Positions 36,789 to 44,910 of a stretch of 64,000 nt of DNA are shown here, in pieces (the first letter of the stretch is position 1; each line of letters begins with the position of its first letter). Source of the stretch: Ketobacter alkanivorans (GTDB lineage Bacteria > Pseudomonadota > Gammaproteobacteria > Pseudomonadales > Ketobacteraceae). Location of the stretch: the NCBI RefSeq assembly GCF_002863865.1, contig NZ_CP022684.1, positions 1 through 64,000 of the forward strand, written 5' to 3'. The translations under genes and the position numbers were made by a program. The notes below the pieces were generated by a model that searched no databases, had not been told where the DNA came from, and worked only from the letters and a program-made list of their open reading frames with translations.

Positions 36789-37967
36789 TCAGTCCGGCAG
36801 GCTGCCTCCGATCAGTAGTTTACCCAGGTAGCGTTTGATGGCGTTTTGCTTGATACAGTCCTTATCGCTACGATCCTTTGGCTGACAGCTCTGCATGATG
36901 TTATCCAATGAGCCCGCAGTGGATGATTCATTGTCAGCCAGCAGAGTGCTCTCTGTTTCTTCCGGTTCTTCAGTCAATGCATCTGATATGGTGTTCTCCA
37001 CATTGTCGATGGTTTCCGCTACTGGTGGGGAGGGAAGGTTGACGGCGGTAGATATTGAAATAGGGCGTCCGGCAGTTTGTCCGAGGGATGCTATTGTTGA
37101 GACCGAGCTAGAGTCATATGAAATACCAGGTCTCTGTAGTTCAGGGTGGCCTGGATCGATTGGCAGGCCAGCCTCGTACACAACTTCCATTATAACGTCG
37201 TTATTCAGCGCTATGACGCTGGCATCTGAGGCAGTATCAGGAATTTCAAATAGGAGGTCGTGGCCAGGCAGCAGTCTGGTCACCGGGTAGCTTGCTTCAA
37301 CTCCGTATAAGCCACTCGGGTCAGTTACCAATACGGCGGTGCCAGCGGCTAAAAAATGTATGGGGCCTCCAGGATCTACACCTGCACTGCCACTACGCAC
37401 GGTTCCTTCGATATAAATATACTGCCCCATCACATTAATGCCGTTACGGTCATGGCTATTAATAGTGCCTAGAATCTCAATGCCACCAGCGTCCAGGTCC
37501 TCATCTGAAAAGGGTAGGCTCCAGTTCTGGGCACCGGCAGTAGTCGCGAAGTTGCGTGCGTCGCTATCGGATACCATAAGATCCGATACCAGCAGACCGC
37601 CTACGTCTATACTGGCGCCTGATCCGACCAGAACCCCAGCAGTGTTGAGAATGAATACATTGCCGTTGGCATCCAGGTTGCCAAAGATCTGGCTGGGTGA
37701 TCCGGAAAAGTCGCGATTCAGCGCTATGGCGTCCACGTTGGGTTGAACGAAGGATACGGTTTCCCCGTTCGCAATGTTGAAACTGTTCCAATCAATGGCA
37801 GTATTTTGGCTGGTTTGGTTGATTATTGTTCGAGAAGGGTCGGCGCCATCTATTCCAATGGTGGCCGATCCAGAAATAACGCTTCCACCCTGAGGCGCTG
37901 CATTCGCGTAGGCCATCGTCAGAATCGGTACCATCAATGAGCAGGATAATTTGGTTGTATTAGGCAT
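36789..37967 (-). CDS. Short TpsA passenger (filamentous haemagglutinin-type TPS domain)
   Basis: 392 residues. Signal peptide 1-about 23 (AYANA). The TPS secretion domain (about 24-260) shows the family pattern GSATIGIDG..., TIINQTSQNTAIDWNSFNIA, and ANGNVFILNTAGVLVGSGAS. The usual NPNG motif reads NTAG at 108-111. After it comes a 130-residue Glu/Ser/Pro-rich region and then CQPKDRSDKDC (Cys361, Cys371) near the C-terminus. Typical TpsA adhesins and haemolysins exceed 1000 residues, so this is nearly a bare secretion domain. The cysteine pair recalls the C-terminal loop by which HMW1-type adhesins stay anchored in their TpsB. It converges with the cyclase gene and is separated from tpsB by it. 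Confidence 0.8.
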   Translation of the reverse strand: MPNTTKLSCSLMVPILTMAYANAAPQGGSVISGSATIGIDGADPSRTIINQTSQNTAIDWNSFNIANGETVSFVQPNVDAIALNRDFSGSPSQIFGNLDANGNVFILNTAGVLVGSGASIDVGGLLVSDLMVSDSDARNFATTAGAQNWSLPFSDEDLDAGGIEILGTINSHDRNGINVMGQYIYIEGTVRSGSAGVDPGGPIHFLAAGTAVLVTDPSGLYGVEASYPVTRLLPGHDLLFEIPDTASDASVIALNNDVIMEVVYEAGLPIDPGHPELQRPGISYDSSSVSTIASLGQTAGRPISISTAVNLPSPPVAETIDNVENTISDALTEEPEETESTLLADNESSTAGSLDNIMQSCQPKDRSDKDCIKQNAIKRYLGKLLIGGSLPD

Positions 37968-38092
37968 AGCTTTCCCTACGCGGTATCAATGCATTTACCC
38001 TTTGAGTTTAAGCTGGAGCTGCCGTATCGTCCATCGCGTGGCGCTTGGATTGGTAATGTTTTGTAAAGGTTTTGCGGGAGGAGTTTTATAAG

Positions 38093-38743
38093 ATGGAAGA
38101 TCAATTCCAAACATACTTAGGATGGTATCTCCCTGAGGCGCGCTTGGAATACAGCAAACTGCCCGAGTGTGGAGGGCTTGAGCTGTTGTTAATCGAGGCT
38201 GGATTTGATGACAGCCAGCTTTCCTTTGACCAAATCGAGAGGCTGAGTGATGACCCGCCTTATTGGATTTTCTGTTGGGCAAGCGGCAGGGCGATGGCTC
38301 AGTTGATATTGTCAGGCGGCATTGATGTTAAGGGTAAGGTCGTCGCAGATTTTGGTGCTGGATCGGGAGTGGTTGCCATTGCGGCGAAATTAGCCGGAGC
38401 CAGCCAGGTTTACGCTTGTGATATTGATGAACGCTGCCGCGAATTAACCACGCTGAACGCCAAACGCAACGGGGTTGAGTTGCATGTGATAGATGACCTA
38501 TCGAGTATTTCGGAACCGATTGACTTGATACTGGCAGCGGATGTGCTTTATGAGAAAAAGAACCTGGCTTTTTTAGATTTGATGTTGAATGCTTGCGAAT
38601 CAGTCGTGATCGCAGACTCCAGGCTGAAACACATGCCCGATCACAGATTCAGACATTTCCAAACACTGACGACCACGTCCTTTCCTGATTTTCAGGAAGC
38701 CAAAGCGAATAACGAGGTTAAATTCTACCGATCAGAGGGTTAG
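38093..38743 (+). CDS. Class I SAM-dependent methyltransferase, protein-lysine type (ETFB-KMT-like)
   Basis: 216 residues. SAM motif I is VADFGAGSGVVAIAAKLAGA near residue 85, then YACDIDERC and LILAADVLYEKKN, with the DxxY variant of the post-I/motif II region seen in the METTL/ETFBKMT lysine methyltransferase group. PYWIFCWASGRAMA before motif I also fits. The substrate protein is unknown. ATG 38093 is supported by GGGAGGAG at 38076-38083; a TTG at 38072 is unlikely. Confidence 0.8.
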   Translation: MEDQFQTYLGWYLPEARLEYSKLPECGGLELLLIEAGFDDSQLSFDQIERLSDDPPYWIFCWASGRAMAQLILSGGIDVKGKVVADFGAGSGVVAIAAKLAGASQVYACDIDERCRELTTLNAKRNGVELHVIDDLSSISEPIDLILAADVLYEKKNLAFLDLMLNACESVVIADSRLKHMPDHRFRHFQTLTTTSFPDFQEAKANNEVKFYRSEG

Positions 38744-38765
38744 GCTGGCAGAATTTTGCCAGCCT
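38742..38765. terminator. Bidirectional hairpin terminator
   Basis: AGGCTGGCA (38742-38750) and TGCCAGCCT (38757-38765) form a perfect nine-pair stem with loop GAATTT. It lies between the stops of the convergent methyltransferase and YfaZ-like genes. There is no strong T-run on either side. Confidence 0.6.
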
Positions 38766-38777
38766 GGATTAATCGCC

Positions 38778-39341
38778 TCAGAACCAGATCATGATTCCGA
38801 GGTGGCCACCTTCATCAATTTTGGCCTTGCCAGGGCCTTCTGTTTTCGCTTCAGCGTAGCGATAGCCAAGGTATACCCATGCCTGTTCAATAAGGCGGTA
38901 TTGGACTCGGGCATTAAAGTCTGTGTAGCCTTCTATTTCATCGAACGCCAATACATCCGGTGCATAGTAAAGGTCGCTGCGCAGGCTGAGGTTAGTGACG
39001 GTGGGGATATCCCAGTTTACAAATCCACCTATGCCCAAAGCGGTACCCGATTCGTCGGTACGATCATCATCTATGTAATAGATGCGACCGCCCAGCCCGG
39101 CCAGAATTCCACTTTGTTTGTTTACATTATCAGCCACAAAGAAACTGCCATAATACACGTCGCCATTATCTTGATGGTGTAAAAGGCCTGCGCCGATATT
39201 CAGTTCAGACTTATCAATCTGGGTGCTGTAATCGAGTGCCACCGCAGCGTTGCTAAGATTCAGATCCAGTGTATGTGAGTACGCAGTCGTAGAGGCAGCC
39301 AGGGCAGCTGCAGCCATTAAGCGGAAAACGGATTTCATCAT
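38778..39341 (-). CDS. YfaZ-like outer-membrane protein
   Basis: 187 residues with a signal peptide (MKSVFRLMAAAALAASTTAYS). Alternating amphipathic strands form a small predicted beta-barrel with Gly/Tyr/Asp-rich turns, ending in MIWF, a typical barrel C-terminal aromatic. GLGGRIYYIDDD and AWVYLGYRYAEAKT fit the YfaZ family. Function is not established. The gene is alone, read toward the hairpin at 38742. Confidence 0.8.
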   Translation of the reverse strand: MMKSVFRLMAAAALAASTTAYSHTLDLNLSNAAVALDYSTQIDKSELNIGAGLLHHQDNGDVYYGSFFVADNVNKQSGILAGLGGRIYYIDDDRTDESGTALGIGGFVNWDIPTVTNLSLRSDLYYAPDVLAFDEIEGYTDFNARVQYRLIEQAWVYLGYRYAEAKTEGPGKAKIDEGGHLGIMIWF

Positions 39342-39674
39342 ATTTGTGCTCCATCGGGGGTCACGAAGTTACCAGCGGGCAATTATTCATGGGTTTCGGG
39401 GTACATTCAACGTGCGTGATTCAAAATTTCCGAATTATCAACAGATTGAGGACAAAAACGTAAATTTACACGCGTATTTTTGGTTGGTGATGGTATTTTG
39501 GCGCAGAAAAAGATCGAATTACGTCTGTTTTCTAACAGGGTTATCAAATTGATGTTGTAAGAGTATAATTTTGTAGGAATAATTTAAGTTGTATCGCTTT
39601 TTTCTACTATAGTTATCTGAGATAAAGCGCTTGCTCAGATGCTGCTAATAAAGAGTTTGGTTTTCAGGGCTGTC
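39342..39674. other. Non-coding divergent region between YfaZ-like and SPOR genes
   Basis: This 333-base AT-rich stretch has no credible ORF. Apart from the rightward promoter at 39541-39569, I see no repeats, tRNA or clear small RNA. The leftward promoter of the YfaZ-like gene could not be fixed. Confidence 0.5.
39541..39569 (+). promoter_or_regulatory. Sigma-70 promoter of the SPOR-domain gene
   Basis: TTATCA at 39541-39546 and a perfect TATAAT at 39564-39569 are 17 bases apart. The predicted leader to ATG 39675 is about 100 bases. Confidence 0.55.
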
Positions 39675-40361
39675 ATGATTCACGATTTCGCTACCGCACC
39701 ACGAACCCCTAGGTTGAACGCTAACATCGTTCCTCCACGGGAGAGCGTTGTCCAAAAAAAGAGCGGTAGGGCGTGGCTGATTCTATTATTGCTGGTGCTG
39801 TCCGTCATATCCCTCTGGAGAATGGTTTTCAATCAGTCTGCTGATGTGCAGGCGTTTGTGCCTGATCAAGGTGCCAAAGAAGAGTACTTGCAAGCTGCAT
39901 CCACCGAAGAGGTGTTGCTGGAAGGACCCCACACGTTCAGTGCCGATACTACCGGGCGTGATTCAGCGGATATTGAAAAGAGAAAGGCATTGGAGTCTGC
40001 CGTGAGCAGCCGTCTTGATACAGAGGGCGAATTTGGTTTCTACGACTCGCTGCAGGCCAGTCAATGGGAGGTTCCGGTTCAGCGCGGAATTTACATGACT
40101 GCTGAGGATCGTAAACGTGCTTCATACCGTTATATATTGCAGGCAGCATCAGTTCGGGATCCGGCCGAGGCTGCGGCGCTGGTCGCCAAGCTAAATAGGC
40201 TTGGGCTGGCAGCAACTTACTCTGCAAGCTCTTCTGAATACGGCTCGAGTGCTTGGTATCGCGTTAACGTGGGGCCGTTCAACAATGTCTCCGTTATGAA
40301 TAAGGCAGAAGATATATTGGTTTCAATGCATATGATGCCTCTTAAGCGGCGGATACAGTAG
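39675..40361 (+). CDS. Membrane-anchored SPOR-domain protein
   Basis: 228 residues: short basic cytoplasmic N-terminus, one membrane helix (about 34-53, AWLILLLLVLSVISLW), a periplasmic linker, and a C-terminal SPOR domain (about 152-225: YILQAASVRDPAEAAALVAKL, WYRVNVGPFNN). SPOR domains bind denuded glycans of septal peptidoglycan. The layout resembles FtsN or DamX but is too short to name. ATG 39675, with CAGGG upstream, is preferred to 39639. It is 190 bases upstream of the exopolysaccharide operon. Confidence 0.8.
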   Translation: MIHDFATAPRTPRLNANIVPPRESVVQKKSGRAWLILLLLVLSVISLWRMVFNQSADVQAFVPDQGAKEEYLQAASTEEVLLEGPHTFSADTTGRDSADIEKRKALESAVSSRLDTEGEFGFYDSLQASQWEVPVQRGIYMTAEDRKRASYRYILQAASVRDPAEAAALVAKLNRLGLAATYSASSSEYGSSAWYRVNVGPFNNVSVMNKAEDILVSMHMMPLKRRIQ

Positions 40362-40552
40362 TTGAGCATTATTTGAGCTGCGCAAAAAGCAAGAATAGTT
40401 ACAGCGGATTAGGTAATTTTGCACAGCCGCCTCAGCACTGTGTGGTACTATCTTACAGGCTGTTTCATATGACCTCTTTGGACTGTTAGAGGGCTGAATT
40501 TTCCTCTATACTGCTGTCCATTCGTAACCGTTTGTTTATAAAAGGGTTTGGC

Positions 40553-41968
40553 GTGTTCCATATACGCATATTTAACCATTACGTACCATTTCAGTACGTT
40601 GTCCTCACGTTTGTAGAATATTGGCTGCTGGTGCTTTCTGTATATCTTGCATATACGTTGCGGTTTCCCGGCGAATCCATATCCGTATTGGATTATCGAG
40701 ATCCAGCCGCTATTAAAGCAGCACTTTTCGCGGTGGTTATGCTTTGTTGTACGCTGTCTTTGGGAGTGTACGAAGCAAAAATCAGTGAAGGGTTCTCTGG
40801 TGTTGCTGTCCGTTCTCTGGTTGCCTTTTTTCTGCTGGGTTGTGGCAGCCTGACCATTCTCTATTACCTGATTCCTAGCCTGCAGCTTGGCCGTGGGTTG
40901 CTTTCCCTCTCAGTAATTATCGCCCTTGTGTTGTGTCTGTTGGTGAGATCCGTGTTTTTTCTTTTGGTGGATTCAAAACAGCTGCGGCGGAAAGTGGTGG
41001 TATGGGGTAATGGTGAAAAAGCCCAGCAATTGATGTCGACCATCATCGATACCAACCGGCAGAATAATCTGAATGTTATCGGTTTTGTTGGAGAGCCAGA
41101 AGCAGCTCACCCCGACATACCGAAAGATTTGCTAATGAAAAGCCCAGAATCCTTAGTAGAGTTTTGTCAAAGCACCAAAGTTGACGAAATCGTGGTTGCT
41201 TTAGACGAGCGTCGCCGTGAGCGAGGTGGAAATTTGCCCTTGGGGCAGCTCATGGACTGCAAGCTTTCCGGTGTGGAGGTTATGCATTCGCTGGAGTTTT
41301 GCGAGCGGGAGATTGGGCGTATCGAACTCGGTAGCCTTGATCCTAGCTGGATGCTGTTTTCAGATGGGTTCAAGTATTCCGGTGTGAGAGATGTGTCCAA
41401 AAGAATTTTCGACATACTGATCAGCCTTATTTTGATCGCGGTGGCGTGGCCATTTATGCTGCTGACCGCGATTGCGGTATTCATCGACGATGGAGCCCCG
41501 TTTCTTTACAAGCAAACCCGTGTTGGCTTGAACGGAAAACTATTCGATTTGTACAAGTTTAGAAGCATGCGAAAGGATGCCGAGAAGAACGGAGCGGTGT
41601 GGGCCAGACAGAATGATGATCGCATTACTCGGGTTGGTGCTTTTATCCGTAATACTCGTTTGGATGAGCTGCCGCAGATCTATAATGTATTGAAGGGTGA
41701 CATGAGCTTCGTAGGCCCTCGGCCAGAACGGCCAGAGTTTGTGAAGGACTTGGTATCTGAAGTGCCTTTTTACGATGAGCGCCATCGGGTAAAGCCAGGC
41801 TTGATGGGCTGGGCTCAGCTCAAATACCCATACGGTGCGTCGGTATCGGATGCTGCACAAAAGCTACGATACGATCTGTATTACACAAAAAACCATAGCC
41901 TGTTGTTGGATATCTTAATTGTGATTCAAACAGTTGAGGTGGTTCTACTGGGCAAAGGCGTCAGGTAA
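40553..41968 (+). CDS. PEP-CTERM/XrtA-type undecaprenyl-phosphate sugar phosphotransferase (EpsB-like)
   Basis: 471-residue polyprenyl-phosphate hexose-1-phosphate transferase that would start exopolysaccharide repeat-unit assembly. It has four N-terminal membrane helices, a Rossmann-like domain (KVVVWGNGEKAQQLM, VDEIVVALDERRRERGG), a fifth helix and the catalytic domain (PFLYKQTRVGLNGKLFDLYK, FRSMRKDAEKNG, RLDELPQIYNVLKGDMSFVG, GPRPERPEF). The opening HIRIFNHYVPFQYV and the LPLGQLMDCKLSGV block are those of the TIGR03013 subgroup linked to exosortase loci. GTG 40553 is chosen because AAAGGG is 6 bases upstream. First gene of a five-gene operon. Confidence 0.9.
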   Translation: MFHIRIFNHYVPFQYVVLTFVEYWLLVLSVYLAYTLRFPGESISVLDYRDPAAIKAALFAVVMLCCTLSLGVYEAKISEGFSGVAVRSLVAFFLLGCGSLTILYYLIPSLQLGRGLLSLSVIIALVLCLLVRSVFFLLVDSKQLRRKVVVWGNGEKAQQLMSTIIDTNRQNNLNVIGFVGEPEAAHPDIPKDLLMKSPESLVEFCQSTKVDEIVVALDERRRERGGNLPLGQLMDCKLSGVEVMHSLEFCEREIGRIELGSLDPSWMLFSDGFKYSGVRDVSKRIFDILISLILIAVAWPFMLLTAIAVFIDDGAPFLYKQTRVGLNGKLFDLYKFRSMRKDAEKNGAVWARQNDDRITRVGAFIRNTRLDELPQIYNVLKGDMSFVGPRPERPEFVKDLVSEVPFYDERHRVKPGLMGWAQLKYPYGASVSDAAQKLRYDLYYTKNHSLLLDILIVIQTVEVVLLGKGVR

Positions 41969-41989
41969 AACATTAACGGAGGGGATCAT

Positions 41990-42604
41990 ATGAGATATTT
42001 TATTTTAGTGGCTATGGCATTGTTTACTGTTGGTTGCGCGTCAACAGGGGGTAGTGGAAGTGTTACTCAGCCAGAAGACGCCGTAAACGTTACTGGTGAA
42101 GTGTATAAGATAGGTGAGGGCGATGCTCTTAGTATATCAGTTTGGCGAAATCCAGAGCTGACCGTTGCTGTGCCGGTTCGTCCTGATGGCATGATTTCGG
42201 TTCCGTTGATAGGCGATATCAAGGCTGCAGGCAATGAGCCTGAAGTGCTGGCTGATAAGATCAGGAATGAACTAGCAAATTACATTAAAAACCCGCAGGT
42301 TACTGTGGTAGTAACCAGTGCGATCAGTTCAGAGTTTTTATATCGGGTTCGTGTCACTGGCGCTGTCACCTCTCCCAGCTCGGTTCCTTTTAGCAAAGGT
42401 ATGACCGTAATGGATCTGGTTTTGGTAACAGGTGGGCTCACCGAGTTTGCCAAGGCAAATGACACAAAACTGTACCGCAATACTGCCAATGGAATAAAAG
42501 TATATACGATAAAATTACAGGATATTCTCGAGAAGGGGGATATCGCGACGAACTTCAAGTTGCAGCCTGGGGATATCGTGACTGTTCCGGAAAAACTGTT
42601 TTGA
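41990..42604 (+). CDS. Polysaccharide export lipoprotein (Wza-like, XrtA-associated)
   Basis: 204-residue outer-membrane lipoprotein; the lipobox TVGC gives lipidated Cys16. The poly_export domain (YKIGEGDALSISVWRNPELT, VPLIGDIKAAG) is followed by a SLBB domain (VRVTGAVTSPSSVPFSKGMTVMDLV, LQPGDIVTVPE). It is shorter than Wza, as usual for this TIGR03027-type group. The start has an excellent GGAGGGG ribosome-binding site. It should form the outer-membrane export channel or its periplasmic vestibule. Confidence 0.92.
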   Translation: MRYFILVAMALFTVGCASTGGSGSVTQPEDAVNVTGEVYKIGEGDALSISVWRNPELTVAVPVRPDGMISVPLIGDIKAAGNEPEVLADKIRNELANYIKNPQVTVVVTSAISSEFLYRVRVTGAVTSPSSVPFSKGMTVMDLVLVTGGLTEFAKANDTKLYRNTANGIKVYTIKLQDILEKGDIATNFKLQPGDIVTVPEKLF

Positions 42605-42619
42605 TAACGGATTGTTCAT

Positions 42620-44158
42620 ATGAGTAATACCAGTATTGATGCTTCGTATATTATAAAGTTTATAAAAGTTGTTATACGAGAAGCGATTGATAAGAAAACA
42701 TTAGTGACTTGCGCATTCGCTTTGATTTCATTGCTGGTATTGCTCGTTGGAACACAGTTTCCGAAAAGATTTAGCGCAGAAACAAAAATATACGCAGATA
42801 GTCAGAATATTATTCGTCCCCTCCTGCAAGGCCAGGCCTCGACAACCAGCGTGTCTGATCACGTGCGCACGGTTAGAGAAGTTGTTACATCCCCTAGATT
42901 GCTCAAACAGGTTATCGAAAAACTTGGCCTGGTTGCGGACCCGAATAATCCAATTGAGATGGAAAATGCGATTCGCTCAATAGGTGCCAGGCTCACGGTC
43001 AATGGCTTGGGGCCTGGCTTGATTCGGATCGGATACAGCGGATCTGACGCCTCTGAAGTTTACAGTACGGTATCCACTGTTACAGACCTGTTTATTAAAG
43101 ATTCATCTGACTCGAAGCGACGGGAGAGCCGGGAAGCCTACCTGTTTATAGATAAGCAAGCCAAGAACTACAAAGATCAGCTGCTTGAGGCTGAGAAGAA
43201 CTTGAAGCAATTTAACTCTAGCAATTACGACGGTACAGAAGCTGCGGCCAGGGCTCGTATTTTTGAAATTGAGAGCGAAATTGAGGCAATTGAGCTGCAA
43301 ATTGAAGAATCCATGACCCGGATAAACTCCCTTGAGCACGAATTGGTCAGTGAATCTCAGTTTGTTGAGAATCGCCATCGTGCCGACGAATTCAGAGGCA
43401 GGCTCGTTGAAGCGCAGAGCAGGCTGGATGTGTTAAAGCTGACTTATACGGATGATTATCCTGATGTGGTCGCTCTAAAGCAGCAAATTGACGATCTACG
43501 CAAGGCAATCCAGGATTCCGAGACACCTCCATTGTCATCCGCAGGCCCTGGCTCCAGTGGAGAGCCCAATATGAATCCTCTGTATGAGGAACTACGGCGA
43601 CTGATCGCAACTGAAAAAGTAGATTTGAACGCAAGTAAGCGTCGCTTGGAGCGTACCAGAGCGCAGCGCGATGAGGAAAGAAACCGGCTGGAGCGAATCG
43701 CTGCACGCCAGGCTGAGCTTGCCGAGCTGACCAGGGATTATGATGTAACCCGTTCTATCTATGAGGACATGCTTGGGCGCAAGGAAAGAGCGCGGCTGTC
43801 GATGACACTCGATATAGAAGGGCAGGGCGTGACTTTCAGGGTTCAGGAGCCCGCGAGTTTTCCAATCCGACCGGACGGTTTGAGGTTCTTGCACTTTGTT
43901 CTGGCGGGCCCGCTGCTTGGTGTGCTGTTTCCTCTGGGGTTAATGGTTGTCTATGTCTATCTCGATCCCAGGATACGTTTTGCCGAGCCATTGGAGCATA
44001 TAGCGCAGGTGCCGCTTTTGGGTGTGGTTCCTCATGTCTCGACGCCATTTGCCAAGCGGATCATCAGAAGTGACGTTATCTTGCTTGGGGTTTTTATAAT
44101 CATTGTGATGGTGGTTTATCTGTCTATAGCGTTTGCTCATAGAGCGGGAGTGTTTTAA
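42620..44158 (+). CDS. Chain-length determinant protein (PEP-CTERM/XrtA type)
   Basis: 512-residue polysaccharide co-polymerase. TM1 is about 26-46; then the Wzz domain, long coiled coils (about 165-245 and 325-390, with repeated LEAEKNLKQF and RRLERTRAQRDEERNRLERIAARQAEL patterns), the Pro/Gly-rich segment before TM2 (about 420-445), and a third hydrophobic helix at the C-terminus (VILLGVFIIIVMVVYLSIAF). No kinase domain is fused, consistent with the separate ATPase next door. Its stop overlaps that gene's start by one base (TAATG). Confidence 0.9.
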   Translation: MSNTSIDASYIIKFIKVVIREAIDKKTLVTCAFALISLLVLLVGTQFPKRFSAETKIYADSQNIIRPLLQGQASTTSVSDHVRTVREVVTSPRLLKQVIEKLGLVADPNNPIEMENAIRSIGARLTVNGLGPGLIRIGYSGSDASEVYSTVSTVTDLFIKDSSDSKRRESREAYLFIDKQAKNYKDQLLEAEKNLKQFNSSNYDGTEAAARARIFEIESEIEAIELQIEESMTRINSLEHELVSESQFVENRHRADEFRGRLVEAQSRLDVLKLTYTDDYPDVVALKQQIDDLRKAIQDSETPPLSSAGPGSSGEPNMNPLYEELRRLIATEKVDLNASKRRLERTRAQRDEERNRLERIAARQAELAELTRDYDVTRSIYEDMLGRKERARLSMTLDIEGQGVTFRVQEPASFPIRPDGLRFLHFVLAGPLLGVLFPLGLMVVYVYLDPRIRFAEPLEHIAQVPLLGVVPHVSTPFAKRIIRSDVILLGVFIIIVMVVYLSIAFAHRAGVF

Positions 44159-44907
44159 TGGATAAGGACCCCAAAGCAAAAGGTTCGGCTCGTTCCCAGG
44201 TTGTTGATATTGCGCGGGGTGCTGGCGGTTCTTCAAGAATTGCCAATATGGCCGAGTTGGGGCGGATGGCTCCTGATGAAATGTCTGAAAGAAAGATCCT
44301 TCATTCTGGGATGGCTAATAAGGAAGTATTGAACACGTTTCGTGAGATCAGAACTCAGTTGTTGAGGCAAAGTGGCGGCAACAATTTTGTTGCCATGGTC
44401 ACGTCTCTCACAGCCAAAGCCGGGTCCAGCTTTATTGCCACCAACTTGGGTGCAGTTTTGGCGCTGGATAAGACGAAAACTGCTCTTATCATCGATTGTA
44501 ATTTATACGACTCCAGCCTGAATAATTTGCTGGATGTCGAACCTGACTATGGCCTCACCGATTATCTTGCAGAAGAAAACCTGGACATTAACGACATTAT
44601 TTACGCGACCGGCATTCCCAGGTTGCGCGTTATACCTGCGGGCACTCATGTAGAGGTGGGCGCTGAATACTTTTCATCTGAGCGCATGATTCGGTTTCTG
44701 AATGATCTGAAAGAGCGCTATCCGGATCGTTTTCTGATCTTGGATGTTCCTCCCATCGGGCTTTGGGCCGAGGCACGTATCTTGGCGGAACTCAGTGACT
44801 TTGCTGTTTTAGTGGTGCCTTATGGCAAGGTCACCGAAGCACAAGTGATCGCTGCTGTTGACGCTATTGGCGAGGAAAAGCTCGCGGGTATTATATTTAA
44901 TAACTAA
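44158..44907 (+). CDS. BY-kinase-like exopolysaccharide ATPase with degenerate P-loop
   Basis: 249 residues, related to the cytoplasmic CpsD/CapB half of bacterial tyrosine kinases. FREIRTQLLRQ precedes the nucleotide fold; LIIDCNLYDSSLN (Walker A') and RFLILDVPPIG (Walker B) are recognisable. At the P-loop the usual GEGKS/T is AKAGSS (residues about 86-92), so the invariant Lys is displaced or lost, and no C-terminal tyrosine cluster exists (it ends IIFNN). It may bind nucleotide weakly or act as a structural partner of the chain-length protein. Related exosortase-linked loci contain proteins of this kind. Confidence 0.85.
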   Translation: MDKDPKAKGSARSQVVDIARGAGGSSRIANMAELGRMAPDEMSERKILHSGMANKEVLNTFREIRTQLLRQSGGNNFVAMVTSLTAKAGSSFIATNLGAVLALDKTKTALIIDCNLYDSSLNNLLDVEPDYGLTDYLAEENLDINDIIYATGIPRLRVIPAGTHVEVGAEYFSSERMIRFLNDLKERYPDRFLILDVPPIGLWAEARILAELSDFAVLVVPYGKVTEAQVIAAVDAIGEEKLAGIIFNN

Positions 44908-44910
44908 TAA

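Noticed and set aside
40362-40552. Sigma-54 (-24/-12) promoter with a PrsR box upstream of the exopolysaccharide operon
   Set aside because: No TGGCA-N7-TTGC-like sequence was found; the short TAGAGG/CCTCTA inverted repeat at 40487-40508 is too weak to support a call.
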